A stretch of DNA of 64,000 bases from M3007 sp046160625. Lineage in GTDB: Bacteria > Bacteroidota > Bacteroidia > Chitinophagales > Saprospiraceae. The stretch is taken from NCBI GenBank assembly GCA_046160625.1, contig JBJXGZ010000118.1:124001-188000 (forward strand), written 5' to 3'. The notes beneath the pieces were generated by a model, which saw only the letters and a list, made by a program, of their open reading frames with translations, had not been told where the DNA came from and made no database searches. Below are positions 15,620 to 23,372 of the stretch, piece by piece. The translations under genes were made by a program, and so were the position numbers. Position 1 is the first letter of the stretch. The number at the start of each line of letters is the position of its first letter.

Positions 15620-17648
15620 ATGCAATCTCCCGTCTTCATCAGCAACGTCAGGCACGCGCCTTTGGCCGCCCATTTGGTCATTGGCCGCAGGGACGAGCTC
15701 CAAAAAAATAGCCGACGCCCTCGAAACGGGCAACGATCTCCTGCTGCTCAACGGTATGGGCGGCGTGGGTAAAACCACGCTCGCCGGCTTTTATATGGAG
15801 CGCTATGCCGCTCGTTATCAGCACATTGCCTGGATTTCCTGCTCCGGCGATTTCAGGAGCGACCTCGTGAACCAACTCAACCGACAGCGCATACCCGGTT
15901 TGCCCGACACCGAAAACGTGCCCGAACTCTTTGCCGCCATGCTGCTCAGTATGGAAGATTTGCCCGGCCCCAACCTGCTCATTGCCGATAACCTGAACAC
16001 TGAGACGCAGATAGATGACCTTGTGCAGTACAAGCCTCAATTCCCCCGCAACTGGAAAATGCTGCTCACCGCACGTTGCAATACAGGAGCATTCCCCGAT
16101 CACGCCATTGGAGTATTGAGCGAAGTTGAGGCTACAGCATTATTCTCCCGTCACTACCAGCTGCGCGCTGGCGATACCGACACGCAATGCAAAGAATTAC
16201 TGCTTAAAGTAGGTCGCCACACCCTCGCTGTGGAGTTTATTGCCAAAACCCTGGCACAATTGCCCAACTGGAATCTTGAGCGGATGCTGCGGCACTTCAA
16301 CGAGAAGGGCCTCGCCGACCTTGGCACAGCTGCAAGTGTAAGCACCGCCCACAGTAAGGACATGCGGGTGTTGATGGAAGATTACCTCCGCGCTATTTTT
16401 GAAGTAAACCTTGGCGCGCTGGGCGAACGCTCCGGCGAATTGCTGGCGCAGTTGGCCATGTTTCCAGCGCAGCCGCATCCTTTCAAGTTGCTTTGCCAGG
16501 TGCTGGGCTGTGACGAAGAAGCCGAGCAAGATTCGCTTGCTGCATCGCTTAATCATTTAAAAAACAATGGATTATTAGAAGACCTTGGAGTAGATGGCTG
16601 GTACTTGCACCCCTTGCTGCAGGAAGTGGCTCGGCATAAATGGCCGCCGAGTTATGAGGCTGCAGCTCCGATATTGGACAGGTTGGAAAATGCTTTAGAC
16701 AACTGGGCACTACCCGAAAGCCTGGTACTGATGCCATACGCCGCAGTGCTGATGGAGCAGCTAAAGTTCGAAGATGCGAGGCTGGCGGGGATTTGCTGGA
16801 GTATTTCTATTCGATACTACGACATTGGTGACTTTTTGAATAGTGAGCGGTTTATTAGAGAGGCTAGCCGCCTTTTTGACGTCGCAGGAGAAAAGCGTTT
16901 TCATGCCTCAACCTTACAGCGATTAGGAGGTTTGACAATGGCACAAGGTAGACTTGACGAAGCCTTGTTTTTTTTCAAACAAGAGAATAAGATAAAAGAA
17001 GAACTTCACAAAGCCAATCCAGAATCTGAAGATTTGAAAAATGTATTGGCTATTTCCTACTCAAAATTGGGCGACATCCTTCAAGCACAGGACAAGATGG
17101 ACGAGGCAATGATCTTTTTTGAAAAATATTATCAACTTAATGAAGAGCTCTACGCTGCCAACCCCCACTCGGAAACCCTAAAAGACGGACTCTCCATTTC
17201 ATACGAAAGGTTGGGCTCTATCTTTAGGGAACAGGGCAAGATGGACGAAGCATTGATCTTTTTTGAAAAATACAATCAACTTCGGGAGGAACTCTCCGCC
17301 GCTAACCCGCACTCGGAAAACGTAAAATACGGACTGGCCATTTCTTACCTCAAATTAGGCTCCATCTTTCAGACGCAGGGCAAGATGGAGGAGGCTTTGC
17401 GTTTTTTTGAAAAACGAGCCAAACTCAGTGAAGAACTCTACGCTACCAACCCGGCTAGAGCAGATTTGTGGTACGGATTGGCTACTTCATACATCTGGAT
17501 TGGCCACACCCATAATCAAATGAATAATTCTGAGCTTGCAGTACCGCACTTCCAAAAGGCATTGCCACTGTTGGAACAACTCTGCGAGCGTACGCCTATC
17601 CCAGAGTACCTCGGTCAGTTAGAGTGGGTGCGAAAGGCATTAGGATAG
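15620..17648 (+). CDS. NB-ARC STAND NTPase with C-terminal TPRs; apparent frameshift at an A7 run
   Basis: I reconstruct 675 aa from ATG 15620, downstream of a TACATTCG box (15590-15597), by reading six instead of seven A at 15702-15708. The first frame gives HLVIGRRDELQK, the expected start of an NB-ARC module, then goes wrong; the next frame continues IADALETGNDLLLLNG, the P-loop GMGGVGKTT and Walker B LLIADN. Without correction the only long frame starts at a TTG (15681). Residues about 400-650 are TPR-like, with three near-identical 48-residue units (144-bp DNA period; KMDEA, FFEK, AANPHSE). STAND proteins are nucleotide-switched signalling or defence ATPases. There is no effector domain before the NTPase. 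The frameshift may be a sequencing error, a pseudogene or a slippage switch. Confidence 0.8.
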
Positions 17649-17660
17649 GGAGGCGCTTTC

Positions 17661-17781
17661 ACCACAAAAAGTTTTTTTGCCACTAATTACACTAATTTCC
17701 ACGAATATTGATAACAATTAGTGCGAATTAGTGTAATTAGTGGCAACCTAAAAAAACCTTCATTAAAAAACTTTTTGTGGT
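17661..17781. repeat. Long nested inverted repeat after the STAND gene
   Basis: The outer arms ACCACAAAAAGTTTTTTT (from 17661) and AAAAAACTTTTTGTGGT (ending 17781) and the inner arms TTGCCACTAATTACACTAA and its complement form a 121-bp palindrome. It starts 13 bases after the stop at 17648 and may terminate transcription. Confidence 0.85.
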
Positions 17782-17822
17782 AAAAGTCGCAAATGATTAC
17801 CTTCGCCCAAACAAAACCCACC

Positions 17823-18755
17823 ATGGCACGACGCAAATCCTCTTCCAACTCCAGCGGCTTTCTTTTTAAAACAGGCATTTTCGCTGCGCTGGCGGGGCTG
17901 GCTTTTTTCCTGTTCAACCAATTTGGTGGCAAGAAGTCCGACCAGCCCATAGACACCAAGCCGCCGATAGAGCTTCCAGGCGATGCCCCCCAATCGGAAA
18001 TCCAAAATCCAAAATCCAAAATCGAAAGTCAGGTGCCTGAGGAGATTTTCCCCGCATCCTCTGGCGAAGTAGTTCGCCATACCTGGTTCACCCTCGGCTA
18101 CTCCGAAGACCACGAACAAGCCGAGTGGGTCGCCTATGAGCTCACCCGTGAGCGCCTCAACGAAAAATGGGCCGAGCGCCCCAATTCCTTCCGTCCTGAC
18201 CCGGAGGTACGCACCGAAAGTGCTACCCCGCGTGATTACAGCGGCAGCGGCTACGACAAAGGCCACCTCTGCCCTGCCGCCGATATGGCCTTCGATGCCG
18301 CGGCCATTGACGAAACGTTTTTTATGAGCAACATGAGTCCGCAGGTTCCCGCCTTCAACATGGGCGTCTGGCGCGAACTCGAAGAACTCACCCGCGATTG
18401 GGCGCGACGCTTCAACCAACTGTATGTGGTGACTGGACCCGTGCTCACGCAGCCCGGCCAAGGCCAGATTGGTTTTAGCAAAGTGACCGTCCCGAGCTAT
18501 TATTACAAAGTCCTGCTCGCTCCGGACCAACAAAAAGCCATCGCGTTTATCCTTCCAAATCAGGTGAGTGAGAAGCCTGTAATAGATTTCGCATGTTCAA
18601 TTGACAAGGTGGAAAACAGCACCGGGATTGATTTTTTTCCACAACTGCTTAAGGGGCTTGGGGAGGAATTAGAAGGCTCGCTCGACAAGGATGCCTGGCC
18701 GATCAACAAGAAGCGGTATGAGGAACGGGTGAAAGTGTGGAATGTGCGGAGATGA
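17823..18755 (+). CDS. DNA/RNA non-specific endonuclease, membrane-anchored or secreted
   Basis: 310 aa from ATG 17823. An upstream ATG at 17793 is rejected because a -7-like TACCTTCG (17796-17803) lies between them. Residues 18-33 are one membrane anchor or signal segment. Residues 40-75 are a linker partly made of a repeated word (SEIQNPKSKIESQ). The nuclease domain runs from about 85 to 300, with the active-site motif YDKGHLCPA (His148, the DRGH position) and the metal-binding Asn region MSNMSPQ (169-174). These betabetaalpha-metal nucleases cut DNA and RNA outside the cytoplasm for nutrient scavenging or attack. Its nearness to the STAND gene may be coincidental. Confidence 0.9.
   Translation: MARRKSSSNSSGFLFKTGIFAALAGLAFFLFNQFGGKKSDQPIDTKPPIELPGDAPQSEIQNPKSKIESQVPEEIFPASSGEVVRHTWFTLGYSEDHEQAEWVAYELTRERLNEKWAERPNSFRPDPEVRTESATPRDYSGSGYDKGHLCPAADMAFDAAAIDETFFMSNMSPQVPAFNMGVWRELEELTRDWARRFNQLYVVTGPVLTQPGQGQIGFSKVTVPSYYYKVLLAPDQQKAIAFILPNQVSEKPVIDFACSIDKVENSTGIDFFPQLLKGLGEELEGSLDKDAWPINKKRYEERVKVWNVRR
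17992..18027 (+). repeat. Tandem AAAATCC words inside the endonuclease coding sequence
   Basis: Three copies of the seven-base AATCCAA word encode the linker residues around SEIQNPKSK. Similar words occur in intergenic repeats nearby. Confidence 0.6.
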
Positions 18756-18787
18756 CAAGTGTCTGGGTTTATCCACCATTCGTTTTT

Positions 18788-18933
18788 TTTGATTTACGAT
18801 TGCCGATTACATGATTGTTGATTTTTGATGTGAGGGACGAAGTAATTATTGGTGAAGTTTGGTACATCGGCCATCGCAAATCTTACATGCCATCAAAAAT
18901 CAACAATCATGTAATCGGCAATCATCAATCAAA
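18788..18933. repeat. Palindromic element A, copy 2 (inverted)
   Basis: The arms 18788-18830 and 18891-18933 pair over 43 bp with two mismatches around a 60-bp spacer. The spacer, reverse-complemented, matches that of copy 1 at 56 of 60 positions. The outer arm (GATTGCCGATTAC) differs from copy 1, but in both arms together. It lies directly upstream of gldD. Confidence 0.92.
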
Positions 18934-18942
18934 CCCACCATG

Positions 18943-18950
18943 TACCTTTG
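18943..18950 (+). promoter_or_regulatory. Putative gldD -7 box
   Basis: TACCTTTG lies 27 bases before the gldD ATG and 10 bases after palindromic element A, so any -33 region falls in the element's right arm. Confidence 0.5.
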
Positions 18951-18976
18951 GCCGACCCATCCAGCAAAAATTTGCC

Positions 18977-19579
18977 ATGCTAAAAAATACCCTCTTACCC
19001 TTCGCGGCCTTATTCTACTGCTTCATGATGCTCGCCTGCGACGGCTATACTCCCGTGCCAAAACCCCGCGCTTACCCGCGCGTCGTTTATCCTGAAAAGG
19101 CGTACAAAGCTTTTGAAGCGGGCTACTGCAATTTCACGTTTGAGCAACCTGTTTATGCAAAAATAGAGCAGGACACGGCCTATTTTGACGAAAAACCCAA
19201 GGACGAATGCTGGTTCAACATCGTTGTGCCGGAGCTGAATGCCAAAATTTATTGCAGTTATTACCCCATTCGTTCGCGGGCTGATTTAGACAAATTCGTA
19301 TCCGATGCCTTCGAGATGACGAACAAACACACTGTGAAAGCCACGTACATAGACGAGCAGCCAGTGCATCGCCCAGCCGACCATGTGCATGGCGTGATCT
19401 TCAATGTGGAAGGCCCGGCGGCTTCATCCTACCAGTTTTTTCTGACGGATTCGACCAGGCATTTTGTGCGTGGAGCGCTGTATTTCAACACAATAGCGCG
19501 GCCAGATTCACTGGCGCCCGTGGTGGCGTTTATGCGGGAAGATTTGAACAGAATGGTGGAGACGTTGAAGTGGAAGTGA
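18977..19579 (+). CDS. gldD: Gliding motility lipoprotein GldD
   Basis: 200 aa. The N-terminus MLKNTLLPFAALFYCFMMLAC is a lipoprotein signal with lipobox MLAC (Cys21). The mature start YTPVPKPRAYPRVVYPEKAY, CNFTFEQPVYAKIEQD, CWFNIVVPELNAKIYCSYYPI, QFFLTDSTRHFVRGALYF and the end LNRMVETLKWK all follow the GldD pattern I know from Flavobacterium. GldD is essential for gliding and type IX secretion in F. johnsoniae; its exact task is unknown. I start at 18977, since longer frames begin inside the repeat element. It stands alone, unlike the ssb-gldE-gldD order of flavobacteria. Confidence 0.9.
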   Translation: MLKNTLLPFAALFYCFMMLACDGYTPVPKPRAYPRVVYPEKAYKAFEAGYCNFTFEQPVYAKIEQDTAYFDEKPKDECWFNIVVPELNAKIYCSYYPIRSRADLDKFVSDAFEMTNKHTVKATYIDEQPVHRPADHVHGVIFNVEGPAASSYQFFLTDSTRHFVRGALYFNTIARPDSLAPVVAFMREDLNRMVETLKWK

Positions 19580-19625
19580 GTTTGAATTGTTTGAGATCAC
19601 AAACAGATCCAAAAATTCAAACCCT

Positions 19626-20510
19626 TCAAACAGTCTTCAACTGCTCAACCAATTTCTCCGCCATTCCAAAGCTGGTACTGGAGGAAAGTCGCGTCCGGCG
19701 CAGCTGATCTTCGATTTCACAGGCGGCAAACGCGTGGTAATTACCGCTTGTATCCCGCTCGCAGTAAACGCCGAGCGGAAGTTGGCAGCCACCTTCCATG
19801 AGTTGGAGCACACGTCGTTCTACATTCGTACAGGAGGAGACTTCTGAGTGGTGTAATTGCTTCAAAATAAGGCGAGTAGGCGTGTCGTCGCGATTGGTTT
19901 GCCAGGCCAACACACCTTGAGCCGGAGCTGGTACAAATTCGCGCGGAGGCAATTCCAGCACTTTAAAATCCGACATATCCAAGCCCAAGCGCTCCACCCC
20001 TGCTGCGGCCAGAAAAATAGCGTCGAAATCACCTGCACGGAGTTTTTCGAGTCGGGTGGGAACGTTACCGCGAATATCCTTTAAATGTACATCGGGGCGA
20101 TAGGCCAGCAATTGCGCTTTGCGCCGATTGGCCGAGGTACCAACTGTGACCTTGGGCGCCAGTTTCAAAAGTGCTTTTTCCGCATAAGATTCCTTTCGAA
20201 TGATAAGCAAATCCGAAGGATTGTGTCGGTACGAAACGGCTGTAATACAAAGACCTTCCGGTTGACTTGTGGGCAGGTCTTTCATGGAATGCACCGCCAG
20301 GTCCACTTCCCCGCGGAGGAGCGCGTCTTCAATTTCTTTGGTAAAAAATCCTTTGCCTTCCAACTTGTCGAACCCGAGGTGCTGCACCAAATCGCCCTGA
20401 GTTTTGATAATGACCAATTCACTTTCCACGCCAATGCGGGCGAGTTCTGCCTGGGTAAATGCTGCCTGCCAAAGGGCGAGTTTGCTGCCACGGGTACCTA
20501 TTCTTAACAT
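19626..20510 (-). CDS. hemC: Hydroxymethylbilane synthase (porphobilinogen deaminase)
   Basis: 294 aa from MLRIGTRGSKLALWQA; the ORF could be extended by 15 codons upstream, but the family starts here. Visible family features are the substrate-binding Arg/Lys segments (GFFTKEIEDALLRGEVDLAVHSMKDLPT), SANRRKAQLLAYRPD, and the dipyrromethane-binding cysteine in EGGCQLPLG. It joins four porphobilinogens to hydroxymethylbilane in tetrapyrrole synthesis in the cytoplasm. No other hem gene is in the window. It is convergent with gldD. Confidence 0.96.
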   Translation of the reverse strand: MLRIGTRGSKLALWQAAFTQAELARIGVESELVIIKTQGDLVQHLGFDKLEGKGFFTKEIEDALLRGEVDLAVHSMKDLPTSQPEGLCITAVSYRHNPSDLLIIRKESYAEKALLKLAPKVTVGTSANRRKAQLLAYRPDVHLKDIRGNVPTRLEKLRAGDFDAIFLAAAGVERLGLDMSDFKVLELPPREFVPAPAQGVLAWQTNRDDTPTRLILKQLHHSEVSSCTNVERRVLQLMEGGCQLPLGVYCERDTSGNYHAFAACEIEDQLRRTRLSSSTSFGMAEKLVEQLKTV

Positions 20511-20540
20511 GACGCGAAGGTAAGTGCCTAAGCACAAATC

Positions 20541-20629
20541 GTTTCTATAAAACAATTAGGTACAGCAGGAGACATAGTAGTGATCTTCAACACTATGTCT
20601 CCTACTGTGCCTATGTGTTTTATAGAAAC
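20541..20629. repeat. Inverted repeat upstream of hemC / downstream of the PQQ-like gene
   Basis: 38-bp arms (20541-20578 and 20592-20629) pair with four mismatches around a 13-base loop; the arms contain GTTTCTATAAAACA and AGGAGACATAGT. On the minus strand it lies just after the stop at 20643. Confidence 0.85.
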
Positions 20630-20642
20630 TTTGAGCGCAATT

Positions 20643-22556
20643 TTACATCTGAAACACCTTGAGCGTGTTTTTATGGACGTAAAATACCCGTTTTTGAATC
20701 TCGTCTACTTGATAAAGCGGGCGGGCGTTGTCGAATACGAGTTTGTCAGCCTCCCCACCTTGATCTTTGCTGACTTTAATAAGCACGTTTTTGCCTTTGG
20801 CACTTACGGCTTCATCGGTGAGGTAATAGGCGAAATCGCGGCCTTCCTTGAAGGCGTTATATCGGGATGGAGGCATCAGCGTAAAGACCGTTCCAAGCGC
20901 TGCAGCGGAGGCCTTTTCAGATTTTGAATTATTGGCTTCCAAATTGCAAGTTCCTGGCCGTCCCCAGCGAACGGTTCTTGCGCCTTCCATATCCTCGCGA
21001 ACCCTCACGCCAGCAATGGCCATACCCGCAAAGGCAGTTCGAAAAAGTAAGCCCGTAGGATCAAAGGCTTTGGGGTAATATTTGTGGGTAGCTGCACCAG
21101 TTTCAGGCTCTAAAATGACGTACTCCTTGTCGCTCGACATGAAGTAAGCTTTTTCGCGGATTTCAAAAATATCGAATGCATAAGGGTCTTTCAAATCAAC
21201 TTTTATTTCGAGCGCCACTTTAGGGTTTTTGTCAGGGTTGACGAGCAGGAGTTTTTGCAGGGTCAATACAACGAGGTTTTTCCGAACAGGATCGTAAGAG
21301 ATACGGTCGCTCAGGCTGAGTTTCATCTTCCAGCGTTTCAGGCCTGAACCTTTGGCAGGAACAAATCGGATACGGTCGGCGGCTACCAACACATCGCCCT
21401 TGGCAAAATGAAACCGATCAACGCCACTTTCGTCTGGGGTGTCGTCTCCGTTTTCTTCGCCTTCTTCCGTCTCGATGAGTTGGGGTTTTTTCCAGCGCGG
21501 CGAGCCATCTTTGCCGAGTTGCATGGCTTTGTAGCCAGATTCGTAGGTAATGAGGTAACCTTCTTCATTGGGCAACACTTCCACCACACGCCGGCCTTCA
21601 AAATCACTTTTCCAAATTGGCTCACCTGTGCCATAGTGGTAGAGGTTGCAGCCTTTGCGATGGACGACGGTAAGAAATTTGGGGTGGGTGTCGAGCCAAC
21701 GAACTGCGGCGTCCGCTTTGATTTCTTCCTTCCACGCGGGTTTTCCCGTGGCAATGTTCCAGGCCGATATTTTTTTACCTTTTGGTCTCGAGATTGCTCC
21801 TTCGATGGCGGGACCTGCTTCGGCCTCTGCCACGAGCAGGATTTTCCCTTCAGGGCTGAGCATCAATTCGGCAGCAGATATTTTTTCTGTCCATAGCATT
21901 TTCCCGGTATCACTTTTAAGGCAAATGAGGTTTCGTTTGTGGCGGTAAAACAAATAGCCATCGGGAGATACGAGCGAGCTGCCAAGGGGAATTTCGATGT
22001 CATTGTCGTCATTGGCTTCGGCAGCGGCTTGGCCTTCGGGACTCATGTCTACAAATTCTACGACGCTATTTTTCAACACGTCGGCATTCCAAAGCACCTT
22101 ATTTTCGGACATGCTAACCAGATAGAGCCGTACCATCCCTTTAGCGACTGTGCGCAGGAGAACACTGTTGATCTCGGGGATTACTTCGTAGGATTCTACT
22201 GTTTTATAGCCGTCGCGGTCTTTGTCCATCAACACTTGGCCGCTGCGGCAGTCCATCAGGTTTTCACGCACCAGTATGTAGGGCGTCAAGTTGAGCATGT
22301 AAAAATCGGTTCCTTCTTCCATAGCGGCCACCAACTTGCTGGAAGCGCGTTTGGCCGTCCAAGCTACTTTATGGGTTTCAGGGTCGATGCCGATGAAGGC
22401 ACTTTCGGTTTGGATGATCGGGACGCCGGCAAAATCCTGGAGCACGATTTTTTGGGCATTGCCCGTCAATTCTACTGACCAATCGGCAGTTCGTTGAGCG
22501 AAAACGGAGCCAGAGATGCTGGAAATCAGCACGGCAATCATTAGGTTATAGCGCAT
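20643..22556 (-). CDS. Exported PQQ-like beta-propeller protein
   Basis: 637 aa from ATG 22556; a 47-codon longer frame lacks a sensible N-terminus. Residues 1-21 (MRYNLMIAVLISSISGSVFAQ) are a signal peptide. The remainder repeats beta-propeller blades with PQQ/WD-like turns, such as FIGIDPETHKVAWTAK, LICLKSDTGKMLWTEK, ISAWNIATGKPAWKEE and LYHYGTGEPIWKSDF. The quinone-binding residues of true quinoproteins are not evident, so a scaffold or binding function is more likely than dehydrogenase activity. It is probably periplasmic. The ORF6N gene ends 148 bases upstream of its start. Confidence 0.85.
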   Translation of the reverse strand: MRYNLMIAVLISSISGSVFAQRTADWSVELTGNAQKIVLQDFAGVPIIQTESAFIGIDPETHKVAWTAKRASSKLVAAMEEGTDFYMLNLTPYILVRENLMDCRSGQVLMDKDRDGYKTVESYEVIPEINSVLLRTVAKGMVRLYLVSMSENKVLWNADVLKNSVVEFVDMSPEGQAAAEANDDNDIEIPLGSSLVSPDGYLFYRHKRNLICLKSDTGKMLWTEKISAAELMLSPEGKILLVAEAEAGPAIEGAISRPKGKKISAWNIATGKPAWKEEIKADAAVRWLDTHPKFLTVVHRKGCNLYHYGTGEPIWKSDFEGRRVVEVLPNEEGYLITYESGYKAMQLGKDGSPRWKKPQLIETEEGEENGDDTPDESGVDRFHFAKGDVLVAADRIRFVPAKGSGLKRWKMKLSLSDRISYDPVRKNLVVLTLQKLLLVNPDKNPKVALEIKVDLKDPYAFDIFEIREKAYFMSSDKEYVILEPETGAATHKYYPKAFDPTGLLFRTAFAGMAIAGVRVREDMEGARTVRWGRPGTCNLEANNSKSEKASAAALGTVFTLMPPSRYNAFKEGRDFAYYLTDEAVSAKGKNVLIKVSKDQGGEADKLVFDNARPLYQVDEIQKRVFYVHKNTLKVFQM

Positions 22557-22703
22557 GGTTGGGAGGAAATTTTGGTTTTGAAAATTTGAGTAGTGTTTGG
22601 TAAACGCCGACTTTATAGCAGATAGTTTCAAGCCATCCGGGAATAATTTGTGGTGTTTTATGAAATTTTCAGGATTTCCGTGAACTGGCTGACGCAACTG
22701 ATT

Positions 22704-23246
22704 TCAATCCTCCGTTTTGAACCCAATGGCCCGGCGTTTTTCCCAACTGGGGGAGCTGGGTTCGAGGACCGCGATTTCAGCGCTGCGGGATTGGTTTTCT
22801 TCGCCGAGCCAGCGGAGAACCTCGTGGATGTCAGCGATGTCTTTGCCTGTTTTGGCTTCCAGTTCGGCCATTTTTTCGGCTAATTCTGCGAAAGTGAGGG
22901 CGAAATGGCGCATGGCAACAAAGGCACGCATGATGGCGATGTTGACATGAATTGCTTTTTCGCTATTTAATACAGTCGACAACATAGCTACGCCCTGTTC
23001 GGTAAAAGCAAAGGGCATATAACGACGGCCTCCCTGATTTGAGGTGCCAAAATTGCACCTCAAAATTGCCCACTCTTCCCGTGTAAGTTCAAACATAAAA
23101 TCATCGGGGAATCGTCTGATATTTCGCTTTACAGAGCGTTTCAAATATTTGGTTTCCAGATCATAGAGGGCAGCCAGATCGAAATCTAGCATCACACGCT
23201 TACCGCGCAGCGCATGGATTTTGGATTGGATAATGTGTGTTTCCAT
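22704..23246 (-). CDS. ORF6N domain protein
   Basis: 180 aa. Residues about 5-90 match the ORF6N/KilA-N-like DNA-binding module common in phages and Bacteroidota: IHALRGKRVMLDFDLAALYDLETKYLKRSVKRN, then FPDDFMFELTREEW and the later MPFAFTEQGVAMLSTVLNS. The C-terminal half is helical (RAFVAMRHFALTFAELAEKMAELEAK) and ends in a charged tail. Such genes are often horizontally mobile, but no phage genes lie nearby. The function in Bacteroidota chromosomes is unknown; DNA binding is inferred from the domain. Confidence 0.9.
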   Translation of the reverse strand: METHIIQSKIHALRGKRVMLDFDLAALYDLETKYLKRSVKRNIRRFPDDFMFELTREEWAILRCNFGTSNQGGRRYMPFAFTEQGVAMLSTVLNSEKAIHVNIAIMRAFVAMRHFALTFAELAEKMAELEAKTGKDIADIHEVLRWLGEENQSRSAEIAVLEPSSPSWEKRRAIGFKTED

Positions 23247-23338
23247 TGGTTACTTTGATTTTTAGAGTCGTTAGAGGGTTAGGATAACGACATGTCCTTT
23301 ATCAAAGTTAAGTAATAATCATCATAATCTGCAAGGGT

Positions 23339-23365
23339 TATCTCATCACAATTTGTGATGAGATA
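23339..23365. terminator. Hairpin downstream of the RND gene
   Basis: A perfect 12-bp stem, TATCTCATCACA (23339-23350) with its complement at 23354-23365, has a 3-base loop and lies eight bases after the RND stop on the minus strand. There is no strong T tract after it. Confidence 0.55.
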
Positions 23366-23372
23366 AAGTCTC

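Noticed and set aside
15620..18755. A STAND ATPase plus nuclease as a two-gene defence system
   Set aside because: The nuclease has its own promoter-like box and an export or anchor segment, a long palindrome separates the genes, and no other defence genes are nearby. Co-function is possible but unsupported.
18815..18976. An extended N-terminus for gldD
   Set aside because: The 54 extra codons lie in palindromic element A and before the -7 box; the lipoprotein signal starts at 18977.
19587..19847. A small plus-strand gene between gldD and hemC
   Set aside because: It is antisense to the C-terminal part of hemC and starts in a word repeat; no family features.
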